Positions 7,289 through 17,476 are shown, counted from the stretch's first letter. The stretch is 35,718 bases of DNA from Burkholderiales bacterium (GCA_026399835.1 JAPLQE010000049.1:1-35718); one strand, 5' to 3'. A program made the numbers and translations. Notes: a model not told the origin generated them from the letters alone.

Positions 7289-8011
7289 TCAGACGCCCAG
7301 ATACCGCTGCCACACCCCGCGGTCCGCATCGAGCTCGGCCGAGCTGCCGCGCCAGGCGATCGTGCCGCGCTCGACGATCACATGGCGGTCGGCGATCTGG
7401 ATCAGCCGGTTCACGTACTTGTCGATGACGAGGATGGTCTGGCCGGCCTCGCGCAGCTCGCGCAGGCAGCGCCAGATCTCCTCGCGGATCAGGGGCGCCA
7501 GGCCCTCGGTGGCCTCGTCGAGGATCAGCAGCCGCGGGTTGGTGACGAGTGCGCGGCCGATCGCGAGCATCTGCTGCTCGCCGCCGGAGAGCTGGTTGCC
7601 GAGGTTGTCGCGGCGCTCGGCCAGCCGCGGGAACAGCGCATAGACGCGCGTCGCATCCCAGACGCCGCCGCGCGCCTCGCCGCCGCGGCGCGCGGCGAAC
7701 GCGGTCAGGTGCTCGTCGACCGACAGGTTGGGGAACACCTGCCGGCCCTCGGGCACCACCGCGAGCCCGAGCCGCGCGATGCGATCGGCGGGCAGGCCGC
7801 GCACCTCGGTGCCGTCGAAGGCGACCCGTCCGGCGCGCGAGGCCACCAGGCCCAGGATCGAACGCACCAGCGTCGTCTTGCCCATGCCGTTGCGCCCGAG
7901 CAGGCCGACCACCTCGCCCGCGCGCACCTCGAGATCGATGCCGAACAGCACCTGGCTCGCGCCGTAGGCGGTCTCGAGGCGCTCGACCGCGAGCAGCGGC
8001 GCGGCGCTCAC
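7289..8011 (-). CDS. livF: Branched-chain amino acid type ABC transporter, ATP-binding protein LivF
   Basis: A 240-residue ATPase. Walker A is GRNGMGKTT, the signature is LSGGEQQMLAIGRAL, and Walker B is RLLILDEATEGLAP, the form typical of LivF. The usual VEQN after Walker B is replaced by VIDKYV, a variation seen in LivF relatives that serve substrates other than leucine. It powers import together with LivG on the LivH/LivM permease. It starts with GTG at 8011, overlapping the livG stop in a GTGA, so translation is coupled. It is the last gene of the livK-H-M-G-F operon. Confidence 0.92.
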   Translation of the reverse strand: MSAAPLLAVERLETAYGASQVLFGIDLEVRAGEVVGLLGRNGMGKTTLVRSILGLVASRAGRVAFDGTEVRGLPADRIARLGLAVVPEGRQVFPNLSVDEHLTAFAARRGGEARGGVWDATRVYALFPRLAERRDNLGNQLSGGEQQMLAIGRALVTNPRLLILDEATEGLAPLIREEIWRCLRELREAGQTILVIDKYVNRLIQIADRHVIVERGTIAWRGSSAELDADRGVWQRYLGV

Positions 8012-8805
8012 CGGTGCACCTCGTCGCCGAGGTAGGCGGTGATCACCTCGGGGTCGTTGCGCACCGCCTCCGGCAGCCCCGAGGCGATCACACGGCCGTT
8101 GACCAGCACCGACACCCGGTCGGCGAGCCGGAAGACCGCGTCGACGTCATGCTCCACCAGCAGCACCGTCGCCTTCGTGCGCACGCGCTCGATCAGCTCG
8201 ACCATCCGCGCCGACTCCTCGGGCCCGGTGCCGGCCATCGGCTCGTCGAGCAGCAGCAGCCGCGGGCGCGTGGCGAGCGCGACACCGACCTCGAGCGCGC
8301 GCTGCTCGCCGTGCGACAGCGCCGCGGCGGGCATGTCGGCGCGCGCGGCCAGGCCGATCTCGCCGAGCAGCGCGCGGGCCTCGTCGGCGATGGCGGTGTC
8401 GCGCGCCACCGGGCGCCAGAACGACAGGTTGCGGCCGTCGCGGGCCTGCACCGCGATCGCGAGGTTCTCGACGGCACTGAAGCTGCGGAAGAGCCGCGTG
8501 ATCTGGAACGAGCGGGCGAGACCGAGCTTCACGCGGCGGTGCTGCACCAGCCGCGTGACCTCGGTGCCAGCGAAGCGGATCTCGCCGTCGTCGGGCATCA
8601 GCGTGCCCGAGAGCTGCGCGATCAGGCTGGTCTTGCCGGCGCCGTTCGGGCCGATGAGCGCGTGCACCTCGCCCTCGGCGACCGCGAGCGTCACGTCGTC
8701 GGTGGCGACGACGCCGCCGAAGCGCTTGCGCAGGCCGCGCACCGAGAGCAGCGTCGTGCCGACCGCACCGGCAGACGCATGCATCGAGGACGGCACCGCG
8801 CTCAC
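8008..8805 (-). CDS. livG: Branched-chain amino acid type ABC transporter, ATP-binding protein LivG
   Basis: A 265-residue ATPase. Walker A is GPNGAGKTS, the signature is LSHGEQRALEVGVALA, Walker B is RLLLLDEPMAGTGPEES, and the H-loop is VEHD. The MAG(T/L) sequence after Walker B is the LivG hallmark. The start is the GTG at 8805, which overlaps the livM stop as GTGA; an ATG eight codons in (8784) is the alternative. Partner of LivF at the inner membrane. Confidence 0.92.
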   Translation of the reverse strand: MSAVPSSMHASAGAVGTTLLSVRGLRKRFGGVVATDDVTLAVAEGEVHALIGPNGAGKTSLIAQLSGTLMPDDGEIRFAGTEVTRLVQHRRVKLGLARSFQITRLFRSFSAVENLAIAVQARDGRNLSFWRPVARDTAIADEARALLGEIGLAARADMPAAALSHGEQRALEVGVALATRPRLLLLDEPMAGTGPEESARMVELIERVRTKATVLLVEHDVDAVFRLADRVSVLVNGRVIASGLPEAVRNDPEVITAYLGDEVHR

Positions 8806-9773
8806 TTCGGCCCCGCCCCGCGCCCGAACGCGCGCGACACCAGCCCCACCAGCCCGCGCGGCGCGTACAGCACGATCGCGAGCAGGATCCAGCCGACCCA
8901 GAACTGCCAGTGCACGGTGTAGGCGGAGATGACCTCCTCGAGCAGCAGCAGCACGAACGCACCGAGCACGCCGCCCCACAGCGTGCCCACGCCGCCGAGG
9001 ATCACCATCACCATCAGCGTGCCCGACTGCGTCCAGTGCAGCACGTTCGGGTTCACGTAGTTCTGCTGGTTCACCATCAGCGCGCCGGACAGCCCGCCCA
9101 AGGCCGCCGCGATCACGAACAGCACGAGCTTGTAGCGGAAGGTCGGCACGCCGATCGCCTCGGCGCGCACGTCGTCGTCGCGCATCGCGAGCACGATGCG
9201 CCCGAAGCGCGAGCCCATGATCCGGTGCACCGCGAGCAGCGTCCCGGCGAGGCAGGCGAGCACGACGAAGTAGAAGGTCGCGTCGTCCTTGAGGTTCAGC
9301 CCGAAGCCGAGCGAGGAGCGCAGCTTGAGGTTCAGGCCCTCGTCGCCGCCGTAGGCCTTCACGCTGTTGACCAGGTAGAACAGCATCTGCGCGAAGGCGA
9401 GCGTGATCATGATGAAGTACACGCCGCGGGTGCGCAGCGACACCGCGCCGATCACCGTGGCGAACAGCGCGGCGATGAGCATCGCGAGCGGGATGCCGAT
9501 CCAGCCGCTGACCACGCCCTCGGTGATCAGGATGCCGACCGTGTACGCGCCGATGCCGAAGAAGGCCGCATGCCCGAAGGACACCAGGCCGCCGTAGCCC
9601 AGCACCAGGTTCAGGCTGGTGGCGGCGATCGCGTAGATCATCATGCGGCTGGCGACGCTGACGTAGAAGGTCGCGTCGAGCGCCTGCATCGCGAACGGGA
9701 AGGCGATCGCGGCGAAGGCCAGGGCGCCTAGTGCGATCGAGCTGAGATTCTTGCCGACTGTCGTCGGATTCAC
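8802..9773 (-). CDS. livM: Branched-chain amino acid type ABC transporter permease LivM
   Basis: A 323-residue inner-membrane permease with about eight or nine hydrophobic helices. It carries the LivM pattern NLVLGYGGLVSFGHAAFFGIGAYT near residue 55 and GVGTLWGGVLGAFVLLLLEE near residue 265, the EAA-like coupling loop. It pairs with LivH to form the channel. The GTG start at 9773 has GGGAG upstream. It is separated from livH by 85 nt that contain a hairpin, the only non-overlapping joint in the distal operon. Confidence 0.92.
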   Translation of the reverse strand: MNPTTVGKNLSSIALGALAFAAIAFPFAMQALDATFYVSVASRMMIYAIAATSLNLVLGYGGLVSFGHAAFFGIGAYTVGILITEGVVSGWIGIPLAMLIAALFATVIGAVSLRTRGVYFIMITLAFAQMLFYLVNSVKAYGGDEGLNLKLRSSLGFGLNLKDDATFYFVVLACLAGTLLAVHRIMGSRFGRIVLAMRDDDVRAEAIGVPTFRYKLVLFVIAAALGGLSGALMVNQQNYVNPNVLHWTQSGTLMVMVILGGVGTLWGGVLGAFVLLLLEEVISAYTVHWQFWVGWILLAIVLYAPRGLVGLVSRAFGRGAGPK

Positions 9774-9822
9774 GTTCTGCTCCCACCAGTGCGCCGCAAG
9801 TATCCGGCGCCCGTTCGGCCGG

Positions 9823-9841
9823 CGGCGAGCGGTGCTCGCCG
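9823..9841. terminator. Intercistronic hairpin between livH and livM
   Basis: CGGCGAGC-GGT-GCTCGCCG forms an 8-bp perfect stem in the 85-nt livH-livM gap. There is no T-run. Such stem-loops can lower expression of, or protect, one side of a transporter operon; here it would separate the binding-protein/LivH part from LivMGF. A regulatory role is inferred. Confidence 0.35.
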
Positions 9842-9858
9842 AAACCCCGGCCTCACCT

Positions 9859-10776
9859 TCACCCGCGCGCAGGGAACAGCCCCTGCGGCCTGACGAACAG
9901 CACCACCGCCATCAGCAGGTAGACCGCGATCGAGGCGACCGCCGGCCCCGCGGCACTGGCGAACTGCGGCGGCAGGAACTCGCGGAACAGGTGCGGCAGC
10001 ACCGTGCGCCCGGCGGTGTCGACGAAGCCCACCAGCAGCGAGCCGACCAGCGCGCCGCGGATCGAGCCGATGCCGCCGATCACGATCACCACGAACGCGA
10101 GGATCAGGATGCCCTCGCCCATGCCGACCTGCACCGCCAGCAGCGGCCCGAGCATCGCGCCCGCCACCGCGCACAGCGCCGCGCCGATGCCGAACACCGC
10201 GGTGAACAGCCGCCGGATGTCGACGCCCATCGCCATCGCCATCTCGCGGTTCGACGCGCCTGCGCGCACCAGCGCGCCCATGCGGGTCTTGGTCACCAGC
10301 AGGTACAGCAGCAGCGCGAGCGCCAGGCCCACGCCGATGATCAGCAGCCGGTAGGCCGGGTAGTACAGGCCCGGCAGCAGCTCCACCGGCCCGGACAGCG
10401 CCGCCGGCGCCGACAGCGGCAGGTCGCTGCCCCAGACCATGCGCACGCCCTCGTTGATGATCAGGATCAGCGCGAAGGTGGCGAGCACCTGCGACAGGTG
10501 GTCGCGTGCGTAGAGCGAGCGCAGCAGCGTCGTCTCGAGCACCATGCCGAACACCGCCGCCGCCGGGATCGCCAGCAGCACGCCGGCCACGAACGAGCCG
10601 GTCAGCTGCACGAACCAGGCCGCGAGGAACGCGCCGACCATGTACAGCGAGCCGTGCGCGAGGTTGATCATGTCCATGATCCCGAACACCAGCGTGAGGC
10701 CGGCGGCGAGCAGGAACAGCATCAGGCCGAACTGCAGGCCGTTCAATGACTGCTCGAGGAGGAGGAGACCGGACAT
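9859..10776 (-). CDS. livH: Branched-chain amino acid type ABC transporter permease LivH
   Basis: A 305-residue integral membrane protein with about eight helices. The sequence [32 protein letters not shown] at the N-terminus is the characteristic LivH start. The C-terminal [20 protein letters not shown] is the conserved coupling region. The ATG at 10776 follows the binding-protein stop by 12 nt with GGGAGGG as Shine-Dalgarno. Confidence 0.93.
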   Translation of the reverse strand: MSGLLLLEQSLNGLQFGLMLFLLAAGLTLVFGIMDMINLAHGSLYMVGAFLAAWFVQLTGSFVAGVLLAIPAAAVFGMVLETTLLRSLYARDHLSQVLATFALILIINEGVRMVWGSDLPLSAPAALSGPVELLPGLYYPAYRLLIIGVGLALALLLYLLVTKTRMGALVRAGASNREMAMAMGVDIRRLFTAVFGIGAALCAVAGAMLGPLLAVQVGMGEGILILAFVVIVIGGIGSIRGALVGSLLVGFVDTAGRTVLPHLFREFLPPQFASAAGPAVASIAVYLLMAVVLFVRPQGLFPARG

Positions 10777-10788
10777 GGCCCTCCCCGC

Positions 10789-11973
10789 TCACTTCATCCC
10801 GCAGTCCTGCACGTACGCGTCGCCGTGGTTCTTGAAGATCGGCTCGCCGAGCGTCTTGTTCACCAGCCGGCCCTGCGCGTCCTTGCCCACCACCCGCAGG
10901 TAGTAGTTCTGGATCGGGTACTGGTTGGTGTTGAACTTGAAGTCGCCGCGGACGGACTGGAACTTGGCGGCCTTGAGTGCGCGGCGCACCGCGTCCTTGT
11001 CCTCGATCTTGCCCTTGACCTCGCGCACCGCCGAGTCGATCAGCTGCGCGGCGTCGTAGCCCTGCGAGGCGTACACGCTCGGCAGCCGCTTGTATTCCTT
11101 CTCGAACTCGGCGACGAACTTCCTGTTCGCGGCGTTCGGCAGGTCGAGCGCCCAGTGGGCGGTGTCGAAGGTGCCGAGCATCGCGTCGCCGACCGGGCGG
11201 ATGATGTCCTGGTCCGCGCCGAAGCCCGGCTGCAGCAGGGACATGTCCTTGGACAGGCCGGCGCCGACGAACTGCTTGATGAAGTTGATGCCCATGCCGC
11301 CCGGCAGGAAGGTGTAGACGGCATCGGGCTTGGCGGCGCGCACCTCGGCGAGCTCGGCCGAGTAGTCGAGCTGGCCGAGCTTGGTGTAGACCTCGCCGGC
11401 GACCTGGCCCTTGAAGTAGCGCTTGAAGCCCGCGAGCGAGTCCTTGCCGGCCTGGTAGTTCGGCGCGATCAGGTAGACCTTCTTGAAGCCCTTGTTGGTC
11501 GCGTTCTGGCCGGCGGCCTCGTGGTACGCGTCGTTGGGCCAGGACACCGCGAAGAAGTAGGGGTTGCACTCCTTGCCGGCGAGCGGCGAGGGCGCGGCAT
11601 TCGGCGAGATGTAGAAGGTCTTGCTGTCGAAGGCCTCGGGCACCGCGGCCAGCATGATGTTGGAGAACACCACGCCGGTCATGAAGTCGACCCGGTCGCG
11701 CTTGATGTTCTTCTCGAAGAGCTGCTTGGCGACGTCGGGCTTGAACTGGTCGTCGGCGACCATCACGTCAGCGGGCAGGCCGCCGAGCTTGCCGCCGTTG
11801 AGCTTCACGGCCAGCAGGAACGCGTCGCGGATGTCGACGCCGAGCGCGGCGGACGGGCCGGACAGCGTGCTGACGAAGCCGACCTTGACCTTGTCGGCGG
11901 CGGCGGCAGGCCCGGCGAGCAGCAGCCCGGCGGCGAGTGCGGCGGCGAAAAACGGGCTCGAGGCGGTACGCAT
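10789..11973 (-). CDS. ABC transporter periplasmic substrate-binding protein (LivK-like)
   Basis: A 394-residue secreted binding protein. Residues 1-25 are a classical signal peptide (basic start, hydrophobic core, cleavage near AGPAAAADK). The mature part begins [17 protein letters not shown], the type I periplasmic-binding fold of the Leu/Ile/Val or aromatic-acid binding family. Its position next to a Rieske oxygenase and beta-oxidation genes suggests an aromatic or organic acid rather than a branched-chain amino acid, but no ligand residues were identified to decide. The ATG at 11973 has AGGAGA. It is the first gene of livKHMGF and divergent from the hydratase/dehydrogenase gene. Confidence 0.9.
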   Translation of the reverse strand: MRTASSPFFAAALAAGLLLAGPAAAADKVKVGFVSTLSGPSAALGVDIRDAFLLAVKLNGGKLGGLPADVMVADDQFKPDVAKQLFEKNIKRDRVDFMTGVVFSNIMLAAVPEAFDSKTFYISPNAAPSPLAGKECNPYFFAVSWPNDAYHEAAGQNATNKGFKKVYLIAPNYQAGKDSLAGFKRYFKGQVAGEVYTKLGQLDYSAELAEVRAAKPDAVYTFLPGGMGINFIKQFVGAGLSKDMSLLQPGFGADQDIIRPVGDAMLGTFDTAHWALDLPNAANRKFVAEFEKEYKRLPSVYASQGYDAAQLIDSAVREVKGKIEDKDAVRRALKAAKFQSVRGDFKFNTNQYPIQNYYLRVVGKDAQGRLVNKTLGEPIFKNHGDAYVQDCGMK

Positions 11974-12124
11974 CAAGGGATCTCCTGGCGGGATCGGCGC
12001 GGCCGGGACGGCCGCGAAGGCGCCGATTATGGCAGCGGCTCCGCCCGCGTGGGAGGCCCCTGCGCCTATCATCGGGGGTCGACGCGTCCCCGGACCCGGG
12101 CCGCGCGCAGGAGACCCTTCGCCG

Positions 12125-14221
12125 ATGACCGCCACCGCCCGCCTGATCCGCCACGACGACGTCGGCGTGATCGAGCTCGACAACCCGCCCGTCAACGCGC
12201 TCGCCCTCGGACTGCGCATCGGGCTCGAAGCCAGCCTGGAATCGGCGCTCGGCGACCCCTCGATCGTGGCCATCGTGCTGGCCGGCGCCGGACGCATGTT
12301 CTGCGGCGGCGCCGACCTGCGCGAGTTCAACACGCCGGCGGCCGCGCAGCCGCCCTTCACCGGCGAGCTGCGCACGCGGATGGACCGCTCGCCCAAGCCG
12401 ATCGTGGCCGCCATCCACGGCAGCGCGCTCGGCGGCGGGCTCGAGATGGCGCTGGCCTGCCACTACCGCGTCGCGGCCGCGGGCACGCAGCTCGGACTGC
12501 CCGAGGTCAAGCGGGGGCTGCTGCCCGGCGGCGGCGGTACGCAGCGGCTGCCGCGGCTGGTGGGCGTGGCGACCGCGCTGCGCATGATCGTCTCGGGCGA
12601 TACCGTCGATGCGGTGGGCGCGAAGGCGATCGGGCTGGTCGACGAGGTGGCGACCGGCGACGTGCGCGCCGCCGCGATCGCCTTCGCGCGCGCCGCCGCC
12701 GCCCGCGGCGGGCAGCACCCGGTGGCCTCGACGCGCGAAGCCGTCATCGCCGACGCCGATGCCTTCTTCGCCGCCGAGCGCACCCGCGTCAAGGCCGAGG
12801 CGCGCGGCCTCGAGGCGCCGCTCGAATGCCTGGCCTGCGTGGAGGCCGCGACCCGGCTGCCCTTCGACGAAGGCCTGGCCTTCGAGCGTGCGCGCTTCCG
12901 GGTGCTGGTCGAGGGCACGCAGTCCAAGGCGCTGCGCCACCTGTTCTTCGCCGAGCGCGCCGCCGCGCGCATTCCCGGCATCGCCGAGGACCAGGCGACG
13001 CGCCCGGTGCGCACCGTCGGCGTGATCGGCGCGGGCACCATGGGCGGGGGCATCGCGATGAGCCTGGCCAACGCCGGGCTCGACGTCATCCAGCTCGAGA
13101 CCGAGCAGGCCGCGCTCGACCGCGGCCGCGCCACGATGACCCGCAACTGGGCCGGCACCGTCGCCAAGGGCAAGCTGTCGCAGGACGAGATGGACCGGCG
13201 CCTCGCCCGCGTGCGCGGCACGCTGCGCTACGAGGACCTGGCCGAGGCCGACATGGTGATCGAGGCGGTCTTCGAGGACATGGCGGTCAAGCGCGAGGTG
13301 TTCGGCCGGCTGGACGCGGTCTGCCGCCCCGGCGCCATCCTCGCGTCGAACACCTCGCGGCTCGACATCGACGAGATCGCGCGCAGCACCTCGCGCCCGC
13401 AGGACGTGGTGGGCCTGCACTACTTCTCCCCGGCCAACGTGATGCGGCTGCTCGAGGTCGTGCGCGGCGCGCAGACCGCGCCCGACGTGATCGCGACCTC
13501 GATGGCCTTCGGCCGCGCGACCGCGAAGCTGCCGGTGCTGGTCGGCAACTGCGACGGCTTCGTCGGCAACCGGATGCTGTCGGCCTACGGCCGCGAGGCC
13601 GGCTTCCTGCTCGAGGAGGGCGCGACCCCGGCGCAGGTCGACGGCGCGCTGCAGCGCTTCGGGCTGGCGATGGGCCCGTTCCGCATGGGCGACCTCGCCG
13701 GCCTCGACATCGGCTGGGCGGGCCGCAAGCGGCAGGCCGCGACGCGCCCGAAGCACCTGCGCTACAGCCGGGTCGCCGACCGCATCTGCGAACTCGGGCG
13801 CTTCGGCCAGAAGACCGGCGCCGGCTGGTACCGCTACGAGGCCGGCAGCCGCACGCCGATCCCGGACCCCGAGGTCGACCGCATCATCGCCGAGTGCGCG
13901 GCCGAGGCCGGCATCGCGCGCCGCACGATCGCCGACCAGGAGATCGTCGAGCGCACGATGTACGCGCTGGCCAACGAGGGCGCCAAGATCCTCGCCGAGG
14001 GCGTCGCGCTGCGCGCCTCGGACATCGACCTCGTCTACGTGAACGGCTACGGCTTCCCGGCGTACCGCGGCGGTCCGATGCACTTCGCGGACACGATCGG
14101 CCTCGCGGAAGTGGCCGAACGCGTGGTGCAGTTCCACGCCGCGCACGGCGACTGGTGGACCCCGGCACCCCTGCTCCTCGAACACGCCGCCGCAGGCCGC
14201 GGCTTCAACGACAAGGCATGA
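12125..14221 (+). CDS. Enoyl-CoA hydratase / 3-hydroxyacyl-CoA dehydrogenase fusion (FadB-like)
   Basis: A 698-residue bifunctional beta-oxidation enzyme. Residues of about 1-190 form the crotonase domain, with the oxyanion/catalytic segments [10 protein letters not shown] (Glu107) and [17 protein letters not shown] (Glu127). A Rossmann NAD domain starts near residue 298 ([11 protein letters not shown]), and [18 protein letters not shown] holds the dehydrogenase His. The C-terminal helical domain has [13 protein letters not shown]. It hydrates a trans-2-enoyl-CoA and oxidises the product to a 3-ketoacyl-CoA. ATG at 12125 follows an AGGAGA. Its last codons overlap the thiolase ATG (ATGA), so the two enzymes are made together. 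It may degrade the CoA ester made from the imported substrate. Confidence 0.92.
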   Translation: MTATARLIRHDDVGVIELDNPPVNALALGLRIGLEASLESALGDPSIVAIVLAGAGRMFCGGADLREFNTPAAAQPPFTGELRTRMDRSPKPIVAAIHGSALGGGLEMALACHYRVAAAGTQLGLPEVKRGLLPGGGGTQRLPRLVGVATALRMIVSGDTVDAVGAKAIGLVDEVATGDVRAAAIAFARAAAARGGQHPVASTREAVIADADAFFAAERTRVKAEARGLEAPLECLACVEAATRLPFDEGLAFERARFRVLVEGTQSKALRHLFFAERAAARIPGIAEDQATRPVRTVGVIGAGTMGGGIAMSLANAGLDVIQLETEQAALDRGRATMTRNWAGTVAKGKLSQDEMDRRLARVRGTLRYEDLAEADMVIEAVFEDMAVKREVFGRLDAVCRPGAILASNTSRLDIDEIARSTSRPQDVVGLHYFSPANVMRLLEVVRGAQTAPDVIATSMAFGRATAKLPVLVGNCDGFVGNRMLSAYGREAGFLLEEGATPAQVDGALQRFGLAMGPFRMGDLAGLDIGWAGRKRQAATRPKHLRYSRVADRICELGRFGQKTGAGWYRYEAGSRTPIPDPEVDRIIAECAAEAGIARRTIADQEIVERTMYALANEGAKILAEGVALRASDIDLVYVNGYGFPAYRGGPMHFADTIGLAEVAERVVQFHAAHGDWWTPAPLLLEHAAAGRGFNDKA

Positions 14222-15405
14222 CCATGACCGACGCAGTGATCGTCTCGACCGCCCGCACCCCGATCGGCAAGGCCCATCGGGGCGCCTTCAACGCCACCAC
14301 CGGCCCCACGCTGGGCGCGCACGTGATCGCGCATGCCGTGAAGCGCGCCGGCGTCGACCCAGCCGAGGTCGAGGAGGTGATCCTGGGCGTGGGCCGCCCC
14401 GAGGGCAGCACCGGCGGCAACGTCGCGCGCCAGAGCGCGATCAAGGCCGGCCTGTCGGTCGGCTCCACCGGCTCGGTGATCAGCCGCGCCTGCGGCTCCG
14501 GCCTGAACGCGATCGCGGCGGCCGCTCACCGCGTGATCGTCGACCGCGTGCCGATCGTGGTGGCCGGCGGCATGGAGTCGATCAGCCTCACGGTCAACGA
14601 CAAGACCAACACCTTCATGGCCCGCGACCCGTGGGTGCTCGAGCACAAGCCCTCGCTGTACGACACCATGATCCAGACCGCCGAGACGGTCGCCAGGCGC
14701 TACGGCATCTCGCGCGAGGTCCAGGACCAGTACGGCGCGCGTAGCCAGCAGCGCGTGGCCGCGGCGCTCGCCGCCGGCCGCTTCGACGCCGAGGTGGTGC
14801 CGCTGACCACGATGAAGGCGATCACCAACAAGGACACCAACGAGACGCTGATGCAGGAGATCACCCTGCAGCACGACGAGGGCATTCGCGGCGACACCAC
14901 CTACGAGGGCGTCGCCAAGCTCAAGCCGGTGATGGAGGGCGGCAGCATCACCGCCGGCAACGCGAGCCAGCTGTCCGACGGCGCGTCGGCCTGCGTGGTG
15001 ATGGACCGCAAGCTGGCCGAGCAGCGCGGCCTGCAGCCGCTGGGCACCTTCCGCGGCTTCGCGACCGCAGGCTGCGAGCCCGACGAGATGGGCATCGGCC
15101 CGGTGTTCGCGGTGCCGCGCCTGCTCGAGCGCGCGGGCCTGAAGGTCGCCGACATCGGCCTGTGGGAGCTGAACGAGGCCTTCGCCGTCCAGGTGCTCTA
15201 CTGCCGCGACCGGCTGGGCATCCCCGACGATCGCCTCAACGTCGACGGCGGCGGCATCGCGGTCGGCCATCCCTTCGGCATGTCGGGCGCGCGACTGGTC
15301 GGCCATGCGCTGATCGAGGGCAAGCGCCGCGGCGTGAAGTACGTGGTGGTGACGATGTGCATCGCCGGCGGCATGGGGGCGGCGGGGCTGTTCGAGGTGG
15401 CCTGA
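14218..15405 (+). CDS. Acetyl-CoA acetyltransferase (thiolase)
   Basis: A 395-residue thiolase. The acyl-accepting cysteine is in [11 protein letters not shown] near residue 90 (RxCGSG instead of the commoner CASG). [23 protein letters not shown] (His) and the C-terminal [13 protein letters not shown] (second Cys) are the other active-site motifs. It cleaves a 3-ketoacyl-CoA to acetyl-CoA plus a shortened acyl-CoA, or condenses acetyl-CoA in reverse. The ATG at 14218 overlaps the previous stop; a second ATG at 14224 is possible. Coupling to the hydratase/dehydrogenase favours a degradative role. Confidence 0.93.
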   Translation: MTMTDAVIVSTARTPIGKAHRGAFNATTGPTLGAHVIAHAVKRAGVDPAEVEEVILGVGRPEGSTGGNVARQSAIKAGLSVGSTGSVISRACGSGLNAIAAAAHRVIVDRVPIVVAGGMESISLTVNDKTNTFMARDPWVLEHKPSLYDTMIQTAETVARRYGISREVQDQYGARSQQRVAAALAAGRFDAEVVPLTTMKAITNKDTNETLMQEITLQHDEGIRGDTTYEGVAKLKPVMEGGSITAGNASQLSDGASACVVMDRKLAEQRGLQPLGTFRGFATAGCEPDEMGIGPVFAVPRLLERAGLKVADIGLWELNEAFAVQVLYCRDRLGIPDDRLNVDGGGIAVGHPFGMSGARLVGHALIEGKRRGVKYVVVTMCIAGGMGAAGLFEVA

Positions 15406-15584
15406 GGCGACGCCCGCGAAGGGGCTGGGGTCCTGGCTATACCCGAGTGCGCTGAAGGGACTTAAGCCCGGTGTAAGCGCCGCTGCCAACCATGGGCTTG
15501 CGCCGGCCCCGAGCCCGCAGAGGCAAGAAGGGGCGGCGTGGCGTGGCGTGCCTGCTGCACGCACAACCCACCGGAGAGAGCCCG

Positions 15585-17312
15585 ATGAGCACCGCTTCAC
15601 CGCCCCTGCCTGCGATCGACGAACGCAAGCGCCCCATGACCCGCGAGGAGAAGCGGGTCATCCTGGCCTCTTCGGCCGGCACCATCTTCGAGTGGTACGA
15701 CTTCTACCTGTACGGCTCGCTCGCCGCGATCATCGGTGCGCAGTTCTTCTCGTCCTTCCCCGAAGCCACGCGCAACGTCTTCGCGCTGCTGGCCTTCGCC
15801 GCGGGCTTCCTGGTGCGGCCGTTCGGCGCGCTGTTCTTCGGGCGCCTCGGCGACCTGATCGGGCGCAAGCACACCTTCCTGATGACGATCCTGATCATGG
15901 GCGTGTCGACCTTCGTGGTCGGCCTGCTCCCTGGCTACGAGACCATCGGCTGGCTCGCGCCGGTCACGCTGATCGCGCTGCGCATGCTGCAGGGCTTGGC
16001 CCTGGGCGGCGAGTACGGCGGCGCGGTGGTCTACGTCGCCGAGCACGCCCCGCGCAACCGTCGCGGCTTCTTCACCAGCTGGATCCAGACGACCGCCACG
16101 CTCGGCCTGCTGCTCAGCCTGATGGTGATCCTGAGCGTGCGCACCATCGTCGGCGAGAAGGACTTCGCCGACTGGGGCTGGCGCATCCCGTTCCTGCTGT
16201 CGATCTTCCTGCTCGCGGTCTCGGTCTGGATCCGGCTGCAGATGGAGGAGTCCCCCGCCTTCAAGAAGATGAAGTCCGAGGGCACGCAGTCCAAGGCGCC
16301 GCTGTCGGAAGCCTTCGGCAACTGGAAGAACGGCAAGTTCGCGCTGATCGCGCTGCTCGGCCTCGTCGCCGGCCAGGCCGTCGTCTGGTACACCGGCCAG
16401 TTCTACGCGCTGTTCTTCCTGCAGACCATCCTGCGGGTCGACATGTTCTCGGCCAACGTGCTGATCGCCTGGTCGCTGATCCTGGGCACCGGCGGCTTCG
16501 TGATCTTCGGCACGCTGTCGGACACCATCGGCCGCAAGAAGATCATCCTGGCCGGCTGCCTGCTGGCCGCGGTGACCTACTTCCCGGTGTTCAAGGCGAT
16601 CACCTCGATCGCCAACCCGTCGCTCAACGCCGCCCAGCAGAACACCAAGGTGGTGGTCACTGCCGACCCGGCCGAGTGCTCGTTCCAGTTCAACCCGACC
16701 GGCACCGCCAAGTTCACCAGCTCGTGCGACGTGACCAAGGCGCTGCTCGCGCGCAGCTCGGTCAACTACTCGGTACAGCTCGTGCCGGGCGCCTCGCCCG
16801 CGAAGGTGAAGATCGGCGAGACCGAGATCACCTCGTACGCGATGGCCAAGCTGACCGGCGACGAGGTCAAGACCGCCCCGGCGGCCTTCGCCAAGAGCGT
16901 CAACGAGGCGCTGGCGGCCGCGGGTTACCCGGCACCGGGCAAGCCGGCGGCGGGGATCGTCAAGCTCAACGGCTTCTTCGACATCTTCAACGCGCAGACC
17001 TTCCCGCTGGTGCTGATCCTGACCTACCTGGTGGTGCTGGTGACGATGGTGTACGGCCCGATCGCTGCGGCGCTCGTCGAGCTGTTCCCCACGCGGATCC
17101 GCTACACCGGCATGTCGCTGCCGTATCACATCGGCAACGGCTGGTTCGGCGGCCTGATGCCGGCGACCGCGTTCGCGATGATCGCGCAGACCGGCGACCC
17201 GTACTTCGGCCTCTGGTACCCGATCGTGATCGCGCTGGGCACGGTGGTCATCGGCCTGATGTTCGTACCGGACAACCACAAGAAGGACATCTTCGCGGAA
17301 GACTCGAAGTGA
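15585..17312 (+). CDS. MFS transporter, metabolite:H+ symporter (MHS) family
   Basis: A 575-residue inner-membrane symporter. TIFEWYDFYLYGSLA in helix 1, FGRLGDLIGRKHTF between helices 2 and 3, and LRMLQGLALGGEYGGA in helix 4 are MHS hallmarks (ProP, ShiA, KgtP relatives). Substrates in the family are organic acids, betaines and shikimate; this one is not predictable. Residues of about 345-468, between helices 9 and 10, form an unusually long polar loop with two cysteines (365 and 381) that would be periplasmic and could form a disulphide. ATG at 15585 follows GGAGAG. It lies 179 nt after the thiolase gene and may be expressed with it or independently. Confidence 0.9.
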   Translation: MSTASPPLPAIDERKRPMTREEKRVILASSAGTIFEWYDFYLYGSLAAIIGAQFFSSFPEATRNVFALLAFAAGFLVRPFGALFFGRLGDLIGRKHTFLMTILIMGVSTFVVGLLPGYETIGWLAPVTLIALRMLQGLALGGEYGGAVVYVAEHAPRNRRGFFTSWIQTTATLGLLLSLMVILSVRTIVGEKDFADWGWRIPFLLSIFLLAVSVWIRLQMEESPAFKKMKSEGTQSKAPLSEAFGNWKNGKFALIALLGLVAGQAVVWYTGQFYALFFLQTILRVDMFSANVLIAWSLILGTGGFVIFGTLSDTIGRKKIILAGCLLAAVTYFPVFKAITSIANPSLNAAQQNTKVVVTADPAECSFQFNPTGTAKFTSSCDVTKALLARSSVNYSVQLVPGASPAKVKIGETEITSYAMAKLTGDEVKTAPAAFAKSVNEALAAAGYPAPGKPAAGIVKLNGFFDIFNAQTFPLVLILTYLVVLVTMVYGPIAAALVELFPTRIRYTGMSLPYHIGNGWFGGLMPATAFAMIAQTGDPYFGLWYPIVIALGTVVIGLMFVPDNHKKDIFAEDSK

Positions 17313-17342
17313 GCTCGATGTGAGCTCGATTTGAGCTGAATC
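17310..17342 (+). repeat. Three tandem 11-nt units giving stops in all three frames
   Basis: TGAGCTCGATG, TGAGCTCGATT and TGAGCTGAATC follow directly on one another, beginning at the stop codon of the MFS gene. Because the unit is 11 nt, the three TGAs fall in three different frames and close every plus-strand frame. It may be replication slippage or a selected termination safeguard. Confidence 0.6.
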
Positions 17343-17360
17343 GCCTGTGCGATGAGTGAA

Positions 17361-17386
17361 GGAAGGGGCCGGCGACGGCCCCTTCC
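17361..17386 (+). terminator. Hairpin terminator after the MFS gene
   Basis: GGAAGGGGCC-GGCGAC-GGCCCCTTCC is a 10-bp perfect stem with a 6-nt loop, 48 nt after the MFS stop. Only a weak T-containing stretch (GCATTGGG) follows, so termination may need Rho. Confidence 0.65.
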
Positions 17387-17476
17387 GCATTGGGCGTCTG
17401 CGTGACCACCGGGCAGCGGGCGGCCGCGACGGCCGCTAGACTGGACATCCCCGGACCTCCTCCACGGACACCGAGC

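Noticed and set aside
10825..14217. Plus-strand open frame continuous with the thiolase gene
   Set aside because: The first 1131 codons are antisense to the binding-protein gene or out of frame with the hydratase/dehydrogenase gene. Only the part from 14218 has thiolase homology.
15544..15559. Possible sigma-54 promoter TGGCGTGCCTGCTGCA before the MFS gene
   Set aside because: The GG and GC spacing fits, but TGGCAC and TTGC are both imperfect, the leader would be very short, and such matches are expected by chance in this composition.
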